Assembly (NCBI GenBank): GCA_035632555.1
Contig: DASQGO010000124.1
Coordinates: 1-31,818, forward strand
Length of the DNA stretch: 31,818 nucleotides
Reading direction: 5' to 3'
Source of the DNA: 2-02-FULL-62-14 sp035632555
Lineage (GTDB): Bacteria; Nitrospirota; Nitrospiria; Nitrospirales; Nitrospiraceae
Shown here: one piece after another, positions 1 through 8,652 of the stretch
Layout of the letters: each line of letters opens with the position of its first letter
Numbering within the stretch: position 1 is the first letter of the stretch
The notes under the pieces: model-generated
What the model was told of the DNA's origin: nothing
Seen by the model: only the letters and a program-made list of their open reading frames with translations
The model's database searches: none
Position numbers and translations under genes: made by a program

Positions 1-755
1 CGCGCATGGAGGGCGTGTTCCGGAAGGAACGCCCGGTCGTCCTGATCCATCTGGCGGCGCAAATGAATATCCGCCGGTCTGTCGAGGATCCGTTGTTTGA
101 TGCGCAGGTCAATATTCTCGGTACGCTGAACGTGCTCGATCAGGCGGTCCGGTATGGCACGAGAAAAGTCATCTTTGCGTCGTCGGGCGGCGCCATCTAT
201 GGGGAGCAGGACGTATTCCCCGCACCGGAGTCGCACGCGACCCGGCCCCTGTCGCCCTACGGTATCAGCAAGCTGACGGGGGAATACTATCTCGCTTATT
301 ATCAGCGGGTCAGCGGAATTCAGTACGTGAGCCTTCGCTTCAGCAACGTCTATGGCCCCCGCCAGGACCCCTACGGGGAGGCCGGCGTCGTCGCGATTTT
401 TACTCAGAAGATGCTCGCCGGCGAGCAGCCGATCATCAACGGCAACGGGCGGCAGACGCGGGACTTCATCTACGTGGACGACGTCGTGGAGGCGCACATG
501 GCGGTGCTGGGCAAGGAGATCCAGGGCATCTATAACGTGGGGACGGCGCACGAAACATCCGTCAACGAGTTGTTCGGCAAACTTGCGAACCTGACCAAGG
601 CGGGATGCAAGCAGCTTCACGGCCCGTCGAAAAAGGGCGAACAGGCTCGCAGCGTGGTGGATGCCAGTAAGTTAAGGCAGGAGCTTGGATGGGAGCCGCG
701 CGTGTCGCTGGACGACGGGCTGGCGCGCACGGTGGAGTTTTTCCGCGCGCCGTGA
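1..755 (+). CDS. NAD-dependent epimerase/dehydratase, 5' truncated by window edge
   Basis: This is a sugar-nucleotide epimerase/dehydratase of the extended SDR family, closest in feel to UDP-glucose 4-epimerase-like enzymes that supply activated sugars for surface polysaccharides. Counting from the ATG at 6, the catalytic Ser region lies at about 59-60 and the Tyr/Lys pair of YxxxK at 85 and 89 (SPYGISK). A substrate-binding RFSNVYGPRQ stretch and the YVDDVVEAH motif follow. The N-terminal GxxGxxG Rossmann loop is missing and the frame stays open to the first base, so the real start lies outside the window and the ATG at 6 is internal. It converges on the rhodanese gene with a 9 bp gap. The exact substrate cannot be told. 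Confidence 0.9.
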   Translation, partial: RMEGVFRKERPVVLIHLAAQMNIRRSVEDPLFDAQVNILGTLNVLDQAVRYGTRKVIFASSGGAIYGEQDVFPAPESHATRPLSPYGISKLTGEYYLAYYQRVSGIQYVSLRFSNVYGPRQDPYGEAGVVAIFTQKMLAGEQPIINGNGRQTRDFIYVDDVVEAHMAVLGKEIQGIYNVGTAHETSVNELFGKLANLTKAGCKQLHGPSKKGEQARSVVDASKLRQELGWEPRVSLDDGLARTVEFFRAP

Positions 756-764
756 ACCCGTTTG

Positions 765-1085
765 TCAGTAGCGCGGGACCTTCGGGTCGATGTGAACGGA
801 CCACGCGTCAATTCCGCCCACCAGGTTCTTGACGTTCTTGAACCCCTGCTGATGGAGGAAGGTGGTGGCGTCGGCGCTCCGCATCCCGTGATGGCACTGA
901 CAGACGATCTCGGCGTTGCGGTCGAGCTTGTCCAGGGATTGCGGGATGGTTGCAAGCGGAATCAGGATCGCGCCCTCGATCTTGGCTGTGGCATATTCCC
1001 AGGGCTCCCGGACATCCACCAGGACGATTTTGTCGCCCTTGTCCAATCGTTGCTTGAGTTCCTGGACGGTAATGGTGAATCCCAT
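765..1085 (-). CDS. Single-domain rhodanese-like protein
   Basis: A 106-residue stand-alone rhodanese domain, which in this family moves sulfane sulfur through a cysteine persulfide. The VDVREPWEY motif is at about residues 23-31. The active-site loop is C64-H-H-G-M-R69, which fits the CxxGxR pattern, with an extra Cys at 62. The C-terminal GGIDAW motif is also present. No signal peptide is visible, so it should be cytoplasmic. The ATG start has GGGAGG 8 nt upstream, and a near-consensus promoter lies at 1138-1167 on the same strand. It diverges from cutA. The sulfur acceptor is unknown. Confidence 0.93.
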   Translation of the reverse strand: MGFTITVQELKQRLDKGDKIVLVDVREPWEYATAKIEGAILIPLATIPQSLDKLDRNAEIVCQCHHGMRSADATTFLHQQGFKNVKNLVGGIDAWSVHIDPKVPRY

Positions 1086-1137
1086 GTCGCGGCCTCCCTC
1101 TCAGGGCAGTCTCAACGGTTTTCTCGGAACGAACCTA

Positions 1138-1167
1138 ATCATAGGGGTACGCTTGTGAGACTGTCAA
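1138..1167 (-). promoter_or_regulatory. Sigma-70-type promoter for the rhodanese gene
   Basis: Read on the minus strand, TTGACA (plus 1162-1167) is followed by an 18 nt spacer and TATGAT (plus 1138-1143). This is a perfect -35 and a 5/6 match at -10. It sits about 50 nt upstream of the rhodanese ATG in the divergent rhodanese/cutA gap. Confidence 0.7.
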
Positions 1168-1215
1168 TCCGGTGACGGCTGGCCGTGGGCAATTTTCGCT
1201 GAAGGGACGCGAGGT

Positions 1216-1584
1216 ATGAAATGGCAGGGCTCAGAGAGCAAAAGAACGAAGCAGGGGCGGCGGCCTATTATCGTGCTGATGACGGCTGCCTCGAAACAAC
1301 AGGCAGGCCGGATCGGACGGGCGCTGGTCAAAGCCGAACTGGCTGCCTGTGTCAACGTGCTGCCTGGAATTCGCTCAATTTTCCGCTGGGAAGGAAAGAT
1401 TTCGAATGAACGTGAAGTCTTGATAATCGCCAAGTCTCGGAGTGACCTGTTTGACCGGTTGGCCAGCGAGGTCAAGCGGATTCATAGCTACCAGGTTCCG
1501 GAAGTGATTGCTGTTCCGCTCACACACGGAACGGCTGATTACCTGGCTTGGATACAACAATCGACTCGCAAGTCATTGAAATAA
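1216..1584 (+). CDS. cutA: Divalent-cation tolerance protein CutA
   Basis: A CutA family protein, a small trimeric cytoplasmic protein linked genetically to divalent metal tolerance; its biochemical role is not settled. The family core is clear: an IIVLMT start strand, AELAACVNVLPGIRSIFRW, a KSR segment, and the C-terminal HSYQVPEVIAVPL followed by YLAWI. At 122 residues it is slightly longer than the usual 105-115 because of a charged N-terminal extension of about 17 residues. The ATG at 1216 was chosen because GAAGGGA lies about 8 nt upstream, although a later start closer to the IIVLMT strand is possible. It is divergent from the rhodanese gene. Confidence 0.93.
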   Translation: MKWQGSESKRTKQGRRPIIVLMTAASKQQAGRIGRALVKAELAACVNVLPGIRSIFRWEGKISNEREVLIIAKSRSDLFDRLASEVKRIHSYQVPEVIAVPLTHGTADYLAWIQQSTRKSLK

Positions 1585-1609
1585 AAGAGTTTGTAAAAAG
1601 ACAAAACCG

Positions 1610-1638
1610 TTGACCACTAGGGGAAGTTTGGGTAGACT
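1610..1638 (+). promoter_or_regulatory. Sigma-70-type promoter for the M23 peptidase gene
   Basis: TTGACC (1610-1615), a 17 nt spacer and TAGACT (1633-1638) lie 41 nt upstream of the M23 peptidase start, within an AT-richer stretch after cutA. The -35 is 5/6 and the -10 is 4/6 to consensus. Confidence 0.6.
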
Positions 1639-1679
1639 TACCACTCGCTCGCAGTTATGAATGGCTCGGAGCAGGAGCC

Positions 1680-2690
1680 ATGACGGACAGGGAAATGGAT
1701 ACGACAGGAAAAAAACAAGCTGCCGATGCCTGCACCATTGTGATCTTCAGGGGAGCCAAGGCCGCTCCCCTGCGGTTCAGCTTTTCAGGGCCGGTCATGA
1801 AACGGATCAAGGTCCTGGGGCTCGGGCTCCTCCTGGCGCAGGGCCTGCTTCTGACCCATTATGTGATCCAATCGAGCCAGGTATGGGAATTGGGAGTGCT
1901 CCGGGAAGAAACCGCCACGCTTCGCGAACAGACCACCGTATTCTCCTCGTCGCTGGAAGATCTCAAACGCCGCATGCTGGCCATGAAAGAGGTGAATCAG
2001 CGATTGCGAATCATGCTGGGAATCCAGGAGCAAAAACCGACGGATATGATGAGCGGCAAAGGCGGCAGCGAACGTCCGATGGATGGCGGGCTACCAATTG
2101 ATGGCGCGCTGCCGGTGAGTCAGTCAGTCGGCATGCCGGATGATCCGCCTCCTTCCTCCGAGGTGGCGCCGAAAGAGGGCAAACCGCTGATCGAAAAAGT
2201 CCAGCAGGATATCAGCTGGCTTCAACACCACTCCACGGTGGAGGAGCGGATTTTGGAAGAGTTAATCGAAGCGGCCAAGGATAAGTCCGCGCGCTGGGCG
2301 GCGACTCCTTCTATCTGGCCTGTGCGGGGATGGGTGACATCGGGATTTGGCGCCCGCATTTCCCCCTTTACCAATCAGCTCGCCATGCACGACGGACTCG
2401 ACATCGGCGCGCCGCCCAACACGCCCATCCGTTGTCCCGCGAACGGGCATGTCGTATCGGCTGGTTTCGATGCCAAGATGGGCAACGTGATCCTGATCGA
2501 TCACGGCTACGGGATCGAAACGGAGTATGGCCATCTGGCGAAACTGCTGGTCAGGCAGGGACAGAAAGTACGGCGCGGCGATATCCTCGCGCTGGTCGGC
2601 AGCACGGGGCTCTCGACGGGACCTCACCTCCATTACATGGTCAAGATCAAGGGCCAAACCGTCAATCCTCATAACTACATTCTCGACTAG
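1680..2690 (+). CDS. M23 family metallopeptidase (LytM-type), membrane anchored
   Basis: A peptidoglycan-directed M23 protein of 336 residues. After a cytoplasmic N-terminus there is one membrane segment at about 42-63, a coiled-coil-like region at about 70-115, a Pro/Gly-rich linker, and a C-terminal M23 domain from about 214. The zinc-site residues are intact: H237 and D241 (HxxxD) and H316-x-H318 (HLH). It therefore looks catalytically competent, unlike EnvC/NlpD-type activators, which lose these residues. The topology puts the domain in the periplasm. The start at 1680 has GGAG 8 nt upstream. A later ATG at 1797, just before KRIKVLG, is a possible alternative start. The architecture resembles envelope endopeptidases such as MepM, but the cut bond is not predicted. 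Confidence 0.93.
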   Translation: MTDREMDTTGKKQAADACTIVIFRGAKAAPLRFSFSGPVMKRIKVLGLGLLLAQGLLLTHYVIQSSQVWELGVLREETATLREQTTVFSSSLEDLKRRMLAMKEVNQRLRIMLGIQEQKPTDMMSGKGGSERPMDGGLPIDGALPVSQSVGMPDDPPPSSEVAPKEGKPLIEKVQQDISWLQHHSTVEERILEELIEAAKDKSARWAATPSIWPVRGWVTSGFGARISPFTNQLAMHDGLDIGAPPNTPIRCPANGHVVSAGFDAKMGNVILIDHGYGIETEYGHLAKLLVRQGQKVRRGDILALVGSTGLSTGPHLHYMVKIKGQTVNPHNYILD

Positions 2691-2843
2691 ATTTCCCTTC
2701 CGGGTTCCTGCCCGTCCTCAGCCACATCGTGTTTCCCGGCTCGTCTTTTCGCGAATCGTCCGCGCGGCGCCGGTCCCGTGCTATAGTGCAAGGACTCGAT
2801 CCAGGGCGCAGTTGTTCCCCATGCATGATTTGAGAAGTCCTTC

Positions 2844-4502
2844 GTGACGCCCCGCCCCATCCTTGAGATCGGCGAGCAACTCGGCCTGCGCGAGGACGAG
2901 CTGATCCCCTACGGCCGCTACAAAGCCAAAATTTCGCTCGAAACACTGTCCCGACTTGCGGACCGCCCTCGCGGGCGATACGTGCTGATCACAGCGGTCA
3001 ATCCCACGCCGCTTGGCGAAGGCAAGACGACGACGGCAATCGGGCTGGGCATGGGGCTCTGCCGCCTCGGCCAACGGGCGGCCGTCAATCTTAGGCAGCC
3101 GTCGTTGGGGCCTGTGTTCGGCCTCAAGGGCGGCGGCGCCGGAGGCGGGCGCGCCTGTCTCGTGCCGATGGAGGAGATGAACCTCCACTTGACGGGGGAC
3201 TCGCACGCCGTTCAATCCGCGCACAACCTGCTTGCCGCCTTCGTGGACAATCATCTCTTCCACGGCAATACGCTGGACCTGGATCCCAAGCAGGTAACCT
3301 GGCCGCGGGCCGTCAGCGTGAGCGACCGGGCGCTGCGGCATGTTCGGGTCATCGGAAAAAACGGCGAAGAGCGCGAGACGCGCTTCGTTCTCACGGAAGC
3401 CTCCGAGGTGATGGCAATCCTGGCACTGGCGACCGGTTTCTCGGATTTGCGCGCCCGACTGGGCCGGATCGTCGTCGGAGCGACCCGCGATGGCCGGCCG
3501 GTCACGGCGGAAGACCTGCGCTGCGCCGGCGCCATGGCGGCGCTGTTGAAGGATGCTCTTTGCCCCAATCTCGTGCAGACGGTGGAAGGGACTCCGGCTT
3601 TCATGCATGCCGGGCCGTTTGGAAACATTGCGCACGGCAATTCATCCGTGCTTGCCGACCTGCTGGCGCTGCGTTGCGCGGACTATGTTGTCACGGAAGC
3701 CGGTTTTGCAAGCGAGCTGGGGGCGGAGAAGTTTTTCAATATCAAATGCCGGGCGTCCGGGCTGGCGCCCGATGCCGCAGTCATCGTCGTCACCCTGCGG
3801 GCATTGAAATTTTATGGCGGCGGCGGGGAAGTCAAATCCGGACTGCCGGTTCCCGCGGGCCTGGCCGGACCGAACCGTGACGCGCTGGCCAAGGGGTTTG
3901 CCAACCTCGAAGCGCATCTTGCCAACGTGCAGGTCTACGGGATTCCCGCGGTTGTGGCGGTCAATGCGTTCGATCAGGATTTGGACGACGAACTGCTTTG
4001 GGTGTGCGGGCAGGCCGAGAAGGCTGGAGCGGCGGGCGCGGTGGTCACCACTCACTTCCGGGACGGCGGGAAAGGATCGGAAACGCTCGCCCAGGCCGTC
4101 ATGACGGCCTGCCGGAAGCCGAACCGATTTGCACCGTTGTATGACGTGGCGTGGCCGATCACGAGGAAGATCGAAACGATTGCCATGCGGATGTACGGCG
4201 CCGCCGGAGTCCGTTATGACGCGCAGGCGGAGCGGGACATTGAGCGGGCAACCCGATGGGGATTCGACCGATGGCCCATCTGCATGGCGAAGACACCGCT
4301 GTCGCTGTCTCACGACCCGGCGCTCAAGGGCCGGCCGTCTGGATTTACCGTTCCGATCACGGAACTTCGCATACTGGCGGGCGCAGGATTTCTGACAGCG
4401 GTCTGTTCGGGCATCGAACTTCTGCCCGGCCTGCCGAAGCGGCCGGCCGGCGAACACATCGACGTCGATCCGGAGACGGGGGAAATTGTCGGGTTGTCGT
4501 AA
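2844..4502 (+). CDS. fhs: Formate--tetrahydrofolate ligase
   Basis: Catalyses ATP-dependent formation of 10-formyl-THF from formate and THF, in one-carbon metabolism and as an early methyl-branch step of Wood-Ljungdahl-type pathways. The 552-residue length matches the family (about 555). The P-loop is PTPLGEGKTTT around residues 54-64, preceded by KAKISLE and followed by RQPSLGPVFGLKGGGAGGG. The sequence is intact to the end. The start is GTG (2844) with only a weak GAGAAG about 7 nt upstream. It lies 153 bp after the M23 gene; a TATAGT hexamer at 2782-2787 could be a -10, but no good -35 accompanies it. It converges on hflC. Confidence 0.96.
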   Translation: MTPRPILEIGEQLGLREDELIPYGRYKAKISLETLSRLADRPRGRYVLITAVNPTPLGEGKTTTAIGLGMGLCRLGQRAAVNLRQPSLGPVFGLKGGGAGGGRACLVPMEEMNLHLTGDSHAVQSAHNLLAAFVDNHLFHGNTLDLDPKQVTWPRAVSVSDRALRHVRVIGKNGEERETRFVLTEASEVMAILALATGFSDLRARLGRIVVGATRDGRPVTAEDLRCAGAMAALLKDALCPNLVQTVEGTPAFMHAGPFGNIAHGNSSVLADLLALRCADYVVTEAGFASELGAEKFFNIKCRASGLAPDAAVIVVTLRALKFYGGGGEVKSGLPVPAGLAGPNRDALAKGFANLEAHLANVQVYGIPAVVAVNAFDQDLDDELLWVCGQAEKAGAAGAVVTTHFRDGGKGSETLAQAVMTACRKPNRFAPLYDVAWPITRKIETIAMRMYGAAGVRYDAQAERDIERATRWGFDRWPICMAKTPLSLSHDPALKGRPSGFTVPITELRILAGAGFLTAVCSGIELLPGLPKRPAGEHIDVDPETGEIVGLS

Positions 4503-4522
4503 GCTTCGCCCGAGGTGGTGCG

Positions 4523-5383
4523 CTAGCGCTGCTTGAGGTATTTGAGAAATTCGGAGTCGGGGGTCAGCACCATCGTCGAATTGTGCGAGAAGGTTTTTTT
4601 GTACGCTTCCATCGAACGGGTGAACTCGAAAAATTTCGGATCCTGGCGGTAAGCCGACGAGTAGGTCTTGAAGGCTTTGGCATCGCCGTCGCCGCGAATC
4701 TGCTCGGCTTCCTTGTACGCTCCGGCCAGGAGAATCTCCCGATCTTTTTCGGCGTCCGAGCGGATCTTTTGGGCTTCCTCGGCGCCCTCGGCGCGATACT
4801 GCTTGGCTTGCCGCTCGCGCTCCGCCTGCATGCGGGCGAAGACCGCCTTTTCGTTCTGTTCGGGAAGATCCGCGCGTTTGATCCGGACATCGTGAATTTC
4901 CAGCCCGTAGACGGCCGCCTTTTCGTTGGCGCGCTGCGTCACGATCGCCATGATTTCCGAGCGTGTTTTGGACACGATGTCGGGCAGGTCGTGCCGTCCC
5001 AATTCGACCCGCAGCTCGGAATAGATGATGTCGTCCAGCCGGCGCAGGGCGCCGCGCTGCGTTTGAAACGCCTGGAACACTTTCAATGGATCGACGATGC
5101 GCCACTTGGCGAAGTTGTCGATGAAGAGGGTCTTTTTATCCTGCGTGATGACTTCCTGCGGGGAGGAGTCATAGTCCAGCAGCCGCTTGTCGAAGTAGGT
5201 CACGTCCTGGATGAACGGCACCTTGAAATAGAGGCCCGGCGACGTGATGTTCTGCTTCGGTTTGCCCAATTCGACCACGATGGCAGTCTGGGTGATGTCC
5301 ACGATGAACACCGGTGACACGCCGAGCCCCACCAGCAGCACGGCGATCGCCAGAAGGGCGAGGATGAGGCCCTGCTTGCTCAT
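4523..5383 (-). CDS. hflC: Membrane protease regulator HflC (SPFH/band 7)
   Basis: HflC forms with HflK a large SPFH-domain cage around the FtsH protease and modulates membrane-protein quality control. This 286-residue protein has an N-terminal membrane segment at about 5-27, the SPFH domain at about 25-200, and a charged helical region rich in Ala, Glu, Arg and Lys at about 190-245. The start overlaps the hflK stop by 4 nt (ATGA), indicating translational coupling. Its stop lies inside a GCGCTAGCGC palindrome between the convergent hflC and fhs genes. Confidence 0.95.
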   Translation of the reverse strand: MSKQGLILALLAIAVLLVGLGVSPVFIVDITQTAIVVELGKPKQNITSPGLYFKVPFIQDVTYFDKRLLDYDSSPQEVITQDKKTLFIDNFAKWRIVDPLKVFQAFQTQRGALRRLDDIIYSELRVELGRHDLPDIVSKTRSEIMAIVTQRANEKAAVYGLEIHDVRIKRADLPEQNEKAVFARMQAERERQAKQYRAEGAEEAQKIRSDAEKDREILLAGAYKEAEQIRGDGDAKAFKTYSSAYRQDPKFFEFTRSMEAYKKTFSHNSTMVLTPDSEFLKYLKQR

Positions 5384-6408
5384 CGCTTCTTTTCCTCCCC
5401 GGCAGGCTGCGCTTTCATCCGGTCGAGCGGCAGGTAGGGGAGCAGCCGCTCCGAAACTTTTCCGTCGATGACGACTTTCTCGACGCCGCCCAGCACCTCT
5501 TCCATCGTTTCAATGTAGATGCGCTTGCTGATGATATCCTTGGCCTGCTCATATTCCTTGAGCGTTTTGACGAAGCGGGTGGCTTCGCCTTCCGCCCGCG
5601 CGAGCCGGGCCTGGGCATAGCCCTTCGCCTGGTTCACCATCTGCGCCGCTTCGCCCTTGGCCTTGGGGATGATGTCGTTCCGGTAGCCCTGCGCCTGGTT
5701 GATGAGTTTTTCACGGTCCTCCTTGGCGCTCTGGACGTCTTTGAACGCGGCGGCCACCGCCTCGGGCGGGTTGACATCCTTCAGCTGCACGGCCGCGATC
5801 TGGACGCCGGCCTGGTATTGGTCCAGGATGTGCTGCAGCAACGTTTGCGCGCCTTCCTGGATTTGCGCCTTGCCGGTGGTCAGGGCATCGTCGATCTTGC
5901 TTTTGCCGATGACTTCCCGCATCGCCGCTTCACCAGCCTTCTCGATCGTGTCGTCGATTTCGTCGACTTTGAAGAGATAATCCCTCGCGCTTTTAATCTT
6001 GTACTGGACGATGAATTCCACCGCGATGATGTTCAGGTCGTCCGTCAGCATCTGCGCTTCCTGCGCAAACACCTGCGCGCGGCCCTGGCGGTCGGTGCGG
6101 AAGCCGATCTCGATCCGGTGCAGTTTTTCGACCTTGGGATGGAGGACGGTCTCGATGAAGGGAATTTTGAGGTGCGGGCCCGGCCCCGCGGTGCGGACCA
6201 CGTCGCCGAAGCGCTTGACCACGCCCTCTTCGTCCGGCGCCACGATAAACGTGCTCTGCCAGACGGCGATCACCAGAAAGGCCAGAAGGAAAACAGAACG
6301 GAGGCCCTTGAACGGCATCATCTGGCGCAATTGGTCCTGGGCCTGCCGCACGGCATCGTCGATCGAGTCACTCTTTTTTCCCCAGGGATCTTTCGGGTCC
6401 CACACCAT
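5380..6408 (-). CDS. hflK: Membrane protease regulator HflK (SPFH/band 7)
   Basis: Partner of HflC in the FtsH-associated cage. It has 342 residues: a short polar N-terminus with the family-typical WDPKDPWGKK, a membrane segment at about 37-53, the SPFH domain at about 50-240, then a long charged helical stalk. The N-terminal tail lacks the long Gly-rich extension of some proteobacterial HflK. The ATG has GAGGA 7 nt upstream. It is first in the hflK-hflC pair, and a weak promoter candidate lies just upstream at 6430-6459. Confidence 0.95.
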   Translation of the reverse strand: MVWDPKDPWGKKSDSIDDAVRQAQDQLRQMMPFKGLRSVFLLAFLVIAVWQSTFIVAPDEEGVVKRFGDVVRTAGPGPHLKIPFIETVLHPKVEKLHRIEIGFRTDRQGRAQVFAQEAQMLTDDLNIIAVEFIVQYKIKSARDYLFKVDEIDDTIEKAGEAAMREVIGKSKIDDALTTGKAQIQEGAQTLLQHILDQYQAGVQIAAVQLKDVNPPEAVAAAFKDVQSAKEDREKLINQAQGYRNDIIPKAKGEAAQMVNQAKGYAQARLARAEGEATRFVKTLKEYEQAKDIISKRIYIETMEEVLGGVEKVVIDGKVSERLLPYLPLDRMKAQPAGEEKKR

Positions 6409-6429
6409 GCGTCAGTCCTCGCGAGCGGC

Positions 6430-6459
6430 ACCATAACAAACTTTGCCTTGCGGGAGCAA
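6430..6459 (-). promoter_or_regulatory. Possible promoter for hflKC
   Basis: Read on the minus strand, TTGCTC (plus 6454-6459), an 18 nt spacer and TATGGT (plus 6430-6435) lie 22 nt upstream of the hflK start, in the 94 bp gap after the desaturase gene. The match is moderate and rests on the hexamers alone. Confidence 0.35.
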
Positions 6460-6502
6460 CAGGAGCTCGGCCTGTGGCTGATGAATGCGGGAAAGCGGAG
6501 CG

Positions 6503-7471
6503 TTATGCGGAGACGGCCAGCGCGGACGGCGCAACGTTGCGGATTCGGTCGGGGACGGGCTTCAGATCCCAGATCAACCCCATTTGCTCCAGGAGCAGGA
6601 GACCATAATAGGTCAGGTCGATTTCCCACCAGAAAAACCCCTGCCGCGCGGTGGTCGGATAATGGTGATGGTTGTTGTGCCATCCTTCTCCCAGCGTGAT
6701 GAGCGCCAGCCAGAAATTATTGCGGCTTTCATCGTCCGTTTGATAGCGCTTCCATCCGAACATGTGGGTCAGGGAATTGATGGAGAAGGTGGCATGCGCC
6801 AGCACGACCGTGGAGATGAAAAATCCCCAGATGAGCATCTGGGCGCCGCTCGTGCCCAGTTCGGGAGCCATGTGATTGAGCACCGTTCCGAAGACGAACA
6901 TCCCGGTGCCCAGCGCGGCTGGCACGAGCACGTCGAATCGGTCCAGGAACCGGAGCTCGGGAAATTTGGCCAAGTCAGGTACGGCTTTGAAGTCCGTTCC
7001 AAAGTTTGGCGGATAGGTGATCCATCCCAGATGGCTCCACCAGAATCCATGCTGAACCGGTGAATGAATGTCCTTCTCGCCGTCCGAATGCACATGGTGC
7101 TGGCGGTGATTCGCCGCCCACCAGAGCGGGCCGCGCTGCATGGCCGAGTTGCCGAGCAGGGCCAAGACGAATTGCATCGGACGGGACGTCTTAAACGTGC
7201 GATGGGAAAAATAACGATGATAGAAGCCGGTGATGGCGAACATCCGGATCACATACATTGAAACGGCCGTCGCCACGGCAACCCAGCTCCATCCCACCCA
7301 GATCACCGCCAGGCAGATAAGATGGACGGTGAGGAATGGAAGCCAGCGGGTCCAGGTGACCCATGCCGGGATGTGTTCATCCATGTAGCGGCCGGTGAGG
7401 GAGGAATCGAACCATTGCGCAATCGCGATCATCGCATGCCGCTTGCGCGTTCCCTTAGCCAAGTCTTGCAT
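6503..7471 (-). CDS. Acyl-CoA/acyl-lipid desaturase (delta-9 type)
   Basis: A membrane di-iron fatty-acid desaturase that introduces a cis double bond into acyl chains and so tunes membrane fluidity. With the start at 7471 (322 residues), the three histidine boxes are H85-RYFS-H90, H122-RQHH126 and H265-NNHH269, the classic eight-His ligand set. Hydrophobic segments flank box 1 and lie at about 165-215. I chose ATG 7471 over an in-frame start at 7525 because GAAGGAG lies 9 nt upstream and the 18 extra residues do not look conserved. It follows arsS on the same strand after a 118 bp gap, so it may have its own promoter; TATATA lies in the gap. Confidence 0.93.
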   Translation of the reverse strand: MQDLAKGTRKRHAMIAIAQWFDSSLTGRYMDEHIPAWVTWTRWLPFLTVHLICLAVIWVGWSWVAVATAVSMYVIRMFAITGFYHRYFSHRTFKTSRPMQFVLALLGNSAMQRGPLWWAANHRQHHVHSDGEKDIHSPVQHGFWWSHLGWITYPPNFGTDFKAVPDLAKFPELRFLDRFDVLVPAALGTGMFVFGTVLNHMAPELGTSGAQMLIWGFFISTVVLAHATFSINSLTHMFGWKRYQTDDESRNNFWLALITLGEGWHNNHHHYPTTARQGFFWWEIDLTYYGLLLLEQMGLIWDLKPVPDRIRNVAPSALAVSA

Positions 7472-7589
7472 CCGTCCCCGCTCCTTCGATTGGCCGGCCA
7501 CTGTTGTGAGGCACGTATATACCATTTTTAGCAGTGTGATGCTACGAAAAACGGGAGGCAGGGTTCGGTGAACGCGTAGGGGATGATCG

Positions 7590-8627
7590 TTATGTCACGG
7601 CGCCGCCGCACGAAGAGCCGGATCCGGCGGTGCAGCCGTAGCAGTGATTGCCGGTCACGATGCGGCGGGTGTGCAGCCTGGCCGGATCGAAATCGCGGAG
7701 ATGCCGGGGCGCGCCGTGATTGACCGGGAGATCGAGCATCTGGTTGAAGTCGCAATCGTAGAGGGTGCCGTCCCAGCCCACCGAAATGGTGTAGCGGCAC
7801 ATGACGCCGGCCGCGGCTGCCGGATTGAACGCGTTGGCCAGGCGCTCCATGTACCCTTCGTAGTTGCCGCTGTCCACCAGGAATTCGAGAAAGCGGCTGA
7901 TCGGCATGTTCGTGATCGTGTAAAGATGATTGAACGTGACGCCGTGGACGCGCTGCAACGCGCGGCGGAATTGCGCTTCGACCGCCTCCTGTTTGGGCGG
8001 CAGGAACGCGCCGACGGGGTTGTGGACGAGATTCAGCAGCAGACCGCTGCCCTCGCGCCCGTAGCCAAGCCGGTTGAGCACCTGCAACGCCTCGATGGAC
8101 TTGTCGAAGACGCCGTCGCCCCGCTGGGCATCGGTCTGCGCAGTCCGGAAATAGGGGAGCGAGGCGACGATCTCGACCCGGTGGCACGCAAGGAATTCGG
8201 CGAGGCCGGTCTGCGAGGGAATCAACAGGACGCTCAGGTTGCATCGGTCCATCACGCGGCGGTTCAATTTCGTCGCCTGTTCGACCAGCCAGCGAAAATT
8301 GGGATTGAGCTCCGGCGCCCCGCCCGTGATGTCTACGGTCGGAATGTCCGTCTTGGCCAGCACTGCCATGCACAGCTCGGCCGTTTCCCGGCTCATGCTC
8401 TCCCGGCGGTCCGGCCCGGCGTCCACGTGACAGTGCCGGCAGGTTTGGTTGCAGAGCTTTCCGACGTTGATCTGAAACACGGTGATGCCGGTGGCCTGCA
8501 GCGGATCGAGCCCGGCCTGGCGCATGGGCGTTTCGAACGGAGGACAGGATTGTGCTTGTGCGAGAATGCGGAGCTGCTCTGCTGCAGAGGCGAGCGGATT
8601 CTGGCGGCCCAGCAGCGTCAGCGCCAT
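7590..8627 (-). CDS. arsS: Arsenosugar biosynthesis radical SAM protein ArsS
   Basis: A radical SAM enzyme of the ArsS family, implicated in attaching a 5'-deoxyadenosyl-derived group to methylated arsenic on the way to arsenosugars. It has 345 residues. The [4Fe-4S] motif CxxxCxxC is C59, C63 and C66 (CNQTCRHC), and the radical SAM glycine motif is ITGGAPEL. The C-terminal DUF3641-like domain carries further cysteines at 329, 332 and 340. Some family members are selenoproteins; here the C-terminal positions are ordinary Cys codons and the stop is TAA. GAGGA lies 8 nt before the ATG. It lies 25 nt downstream of the ArsM-like methyltransferase gene, so the two are almost certainly co-transcribed. 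Confidence 0.9.
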   Translation of the reverse strand: MALTLLGRQNPLASAAEQLRILAQAQSCPPFETPMRQAGLDPLQATGITVFQINVGKLCNQTCRHCHVDAGPDRRESMSRETAELCMAVLAKTDIPTVDITGGAPELNPNFRWLVEQATKLNRRVMDRCNLSVLLIPSQTGLAEFLACHRVEIVASLPYFRTAQTDAQRGDGVFDKSIEALQVLNRLGYGREGSGLLLNLVHNPVGAFLPPKQEAVEAQFRRALQRVHGVTFNHLYTITNMPISRFLEFLVDSGNYEGYMERLANAFNPAAAAGVMCRYTISVGWDGTLYDCDFNQMLDLPVNHGAPRHLRDFDPARLHTRRIVTGNHCYGCTAGSGSSCGGAVT

Positions 8628-8652
8628 GCGGGTGTCCTCATCGCGAAACGGC

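Noticed and set aside
4520..4529. GCGCTAGCGC palindrome at the hflC stop
   Set aside because: A perfect 10 bp palindrome, but short, without a U tract or longer stem; it overlaps the stop codon and may be chance in GC-rich DNA.
3642..5105. Long minus-strand open frame of 487 codons
   Set aside because: It lies antisense to most of fhs and runs into hflC in another frame. The translation is Arg/Gly/Pro-rich without any domain, as expected from GC-rich shadow frames.
7590..7650. Possible selenocysteine at the ArsS C-terminus
   Set aside because: Some ArsS family members are selenoproteins, but here the C-terminal positions are Cys codons and the stop is TAA, so no UGA recoding is needed.
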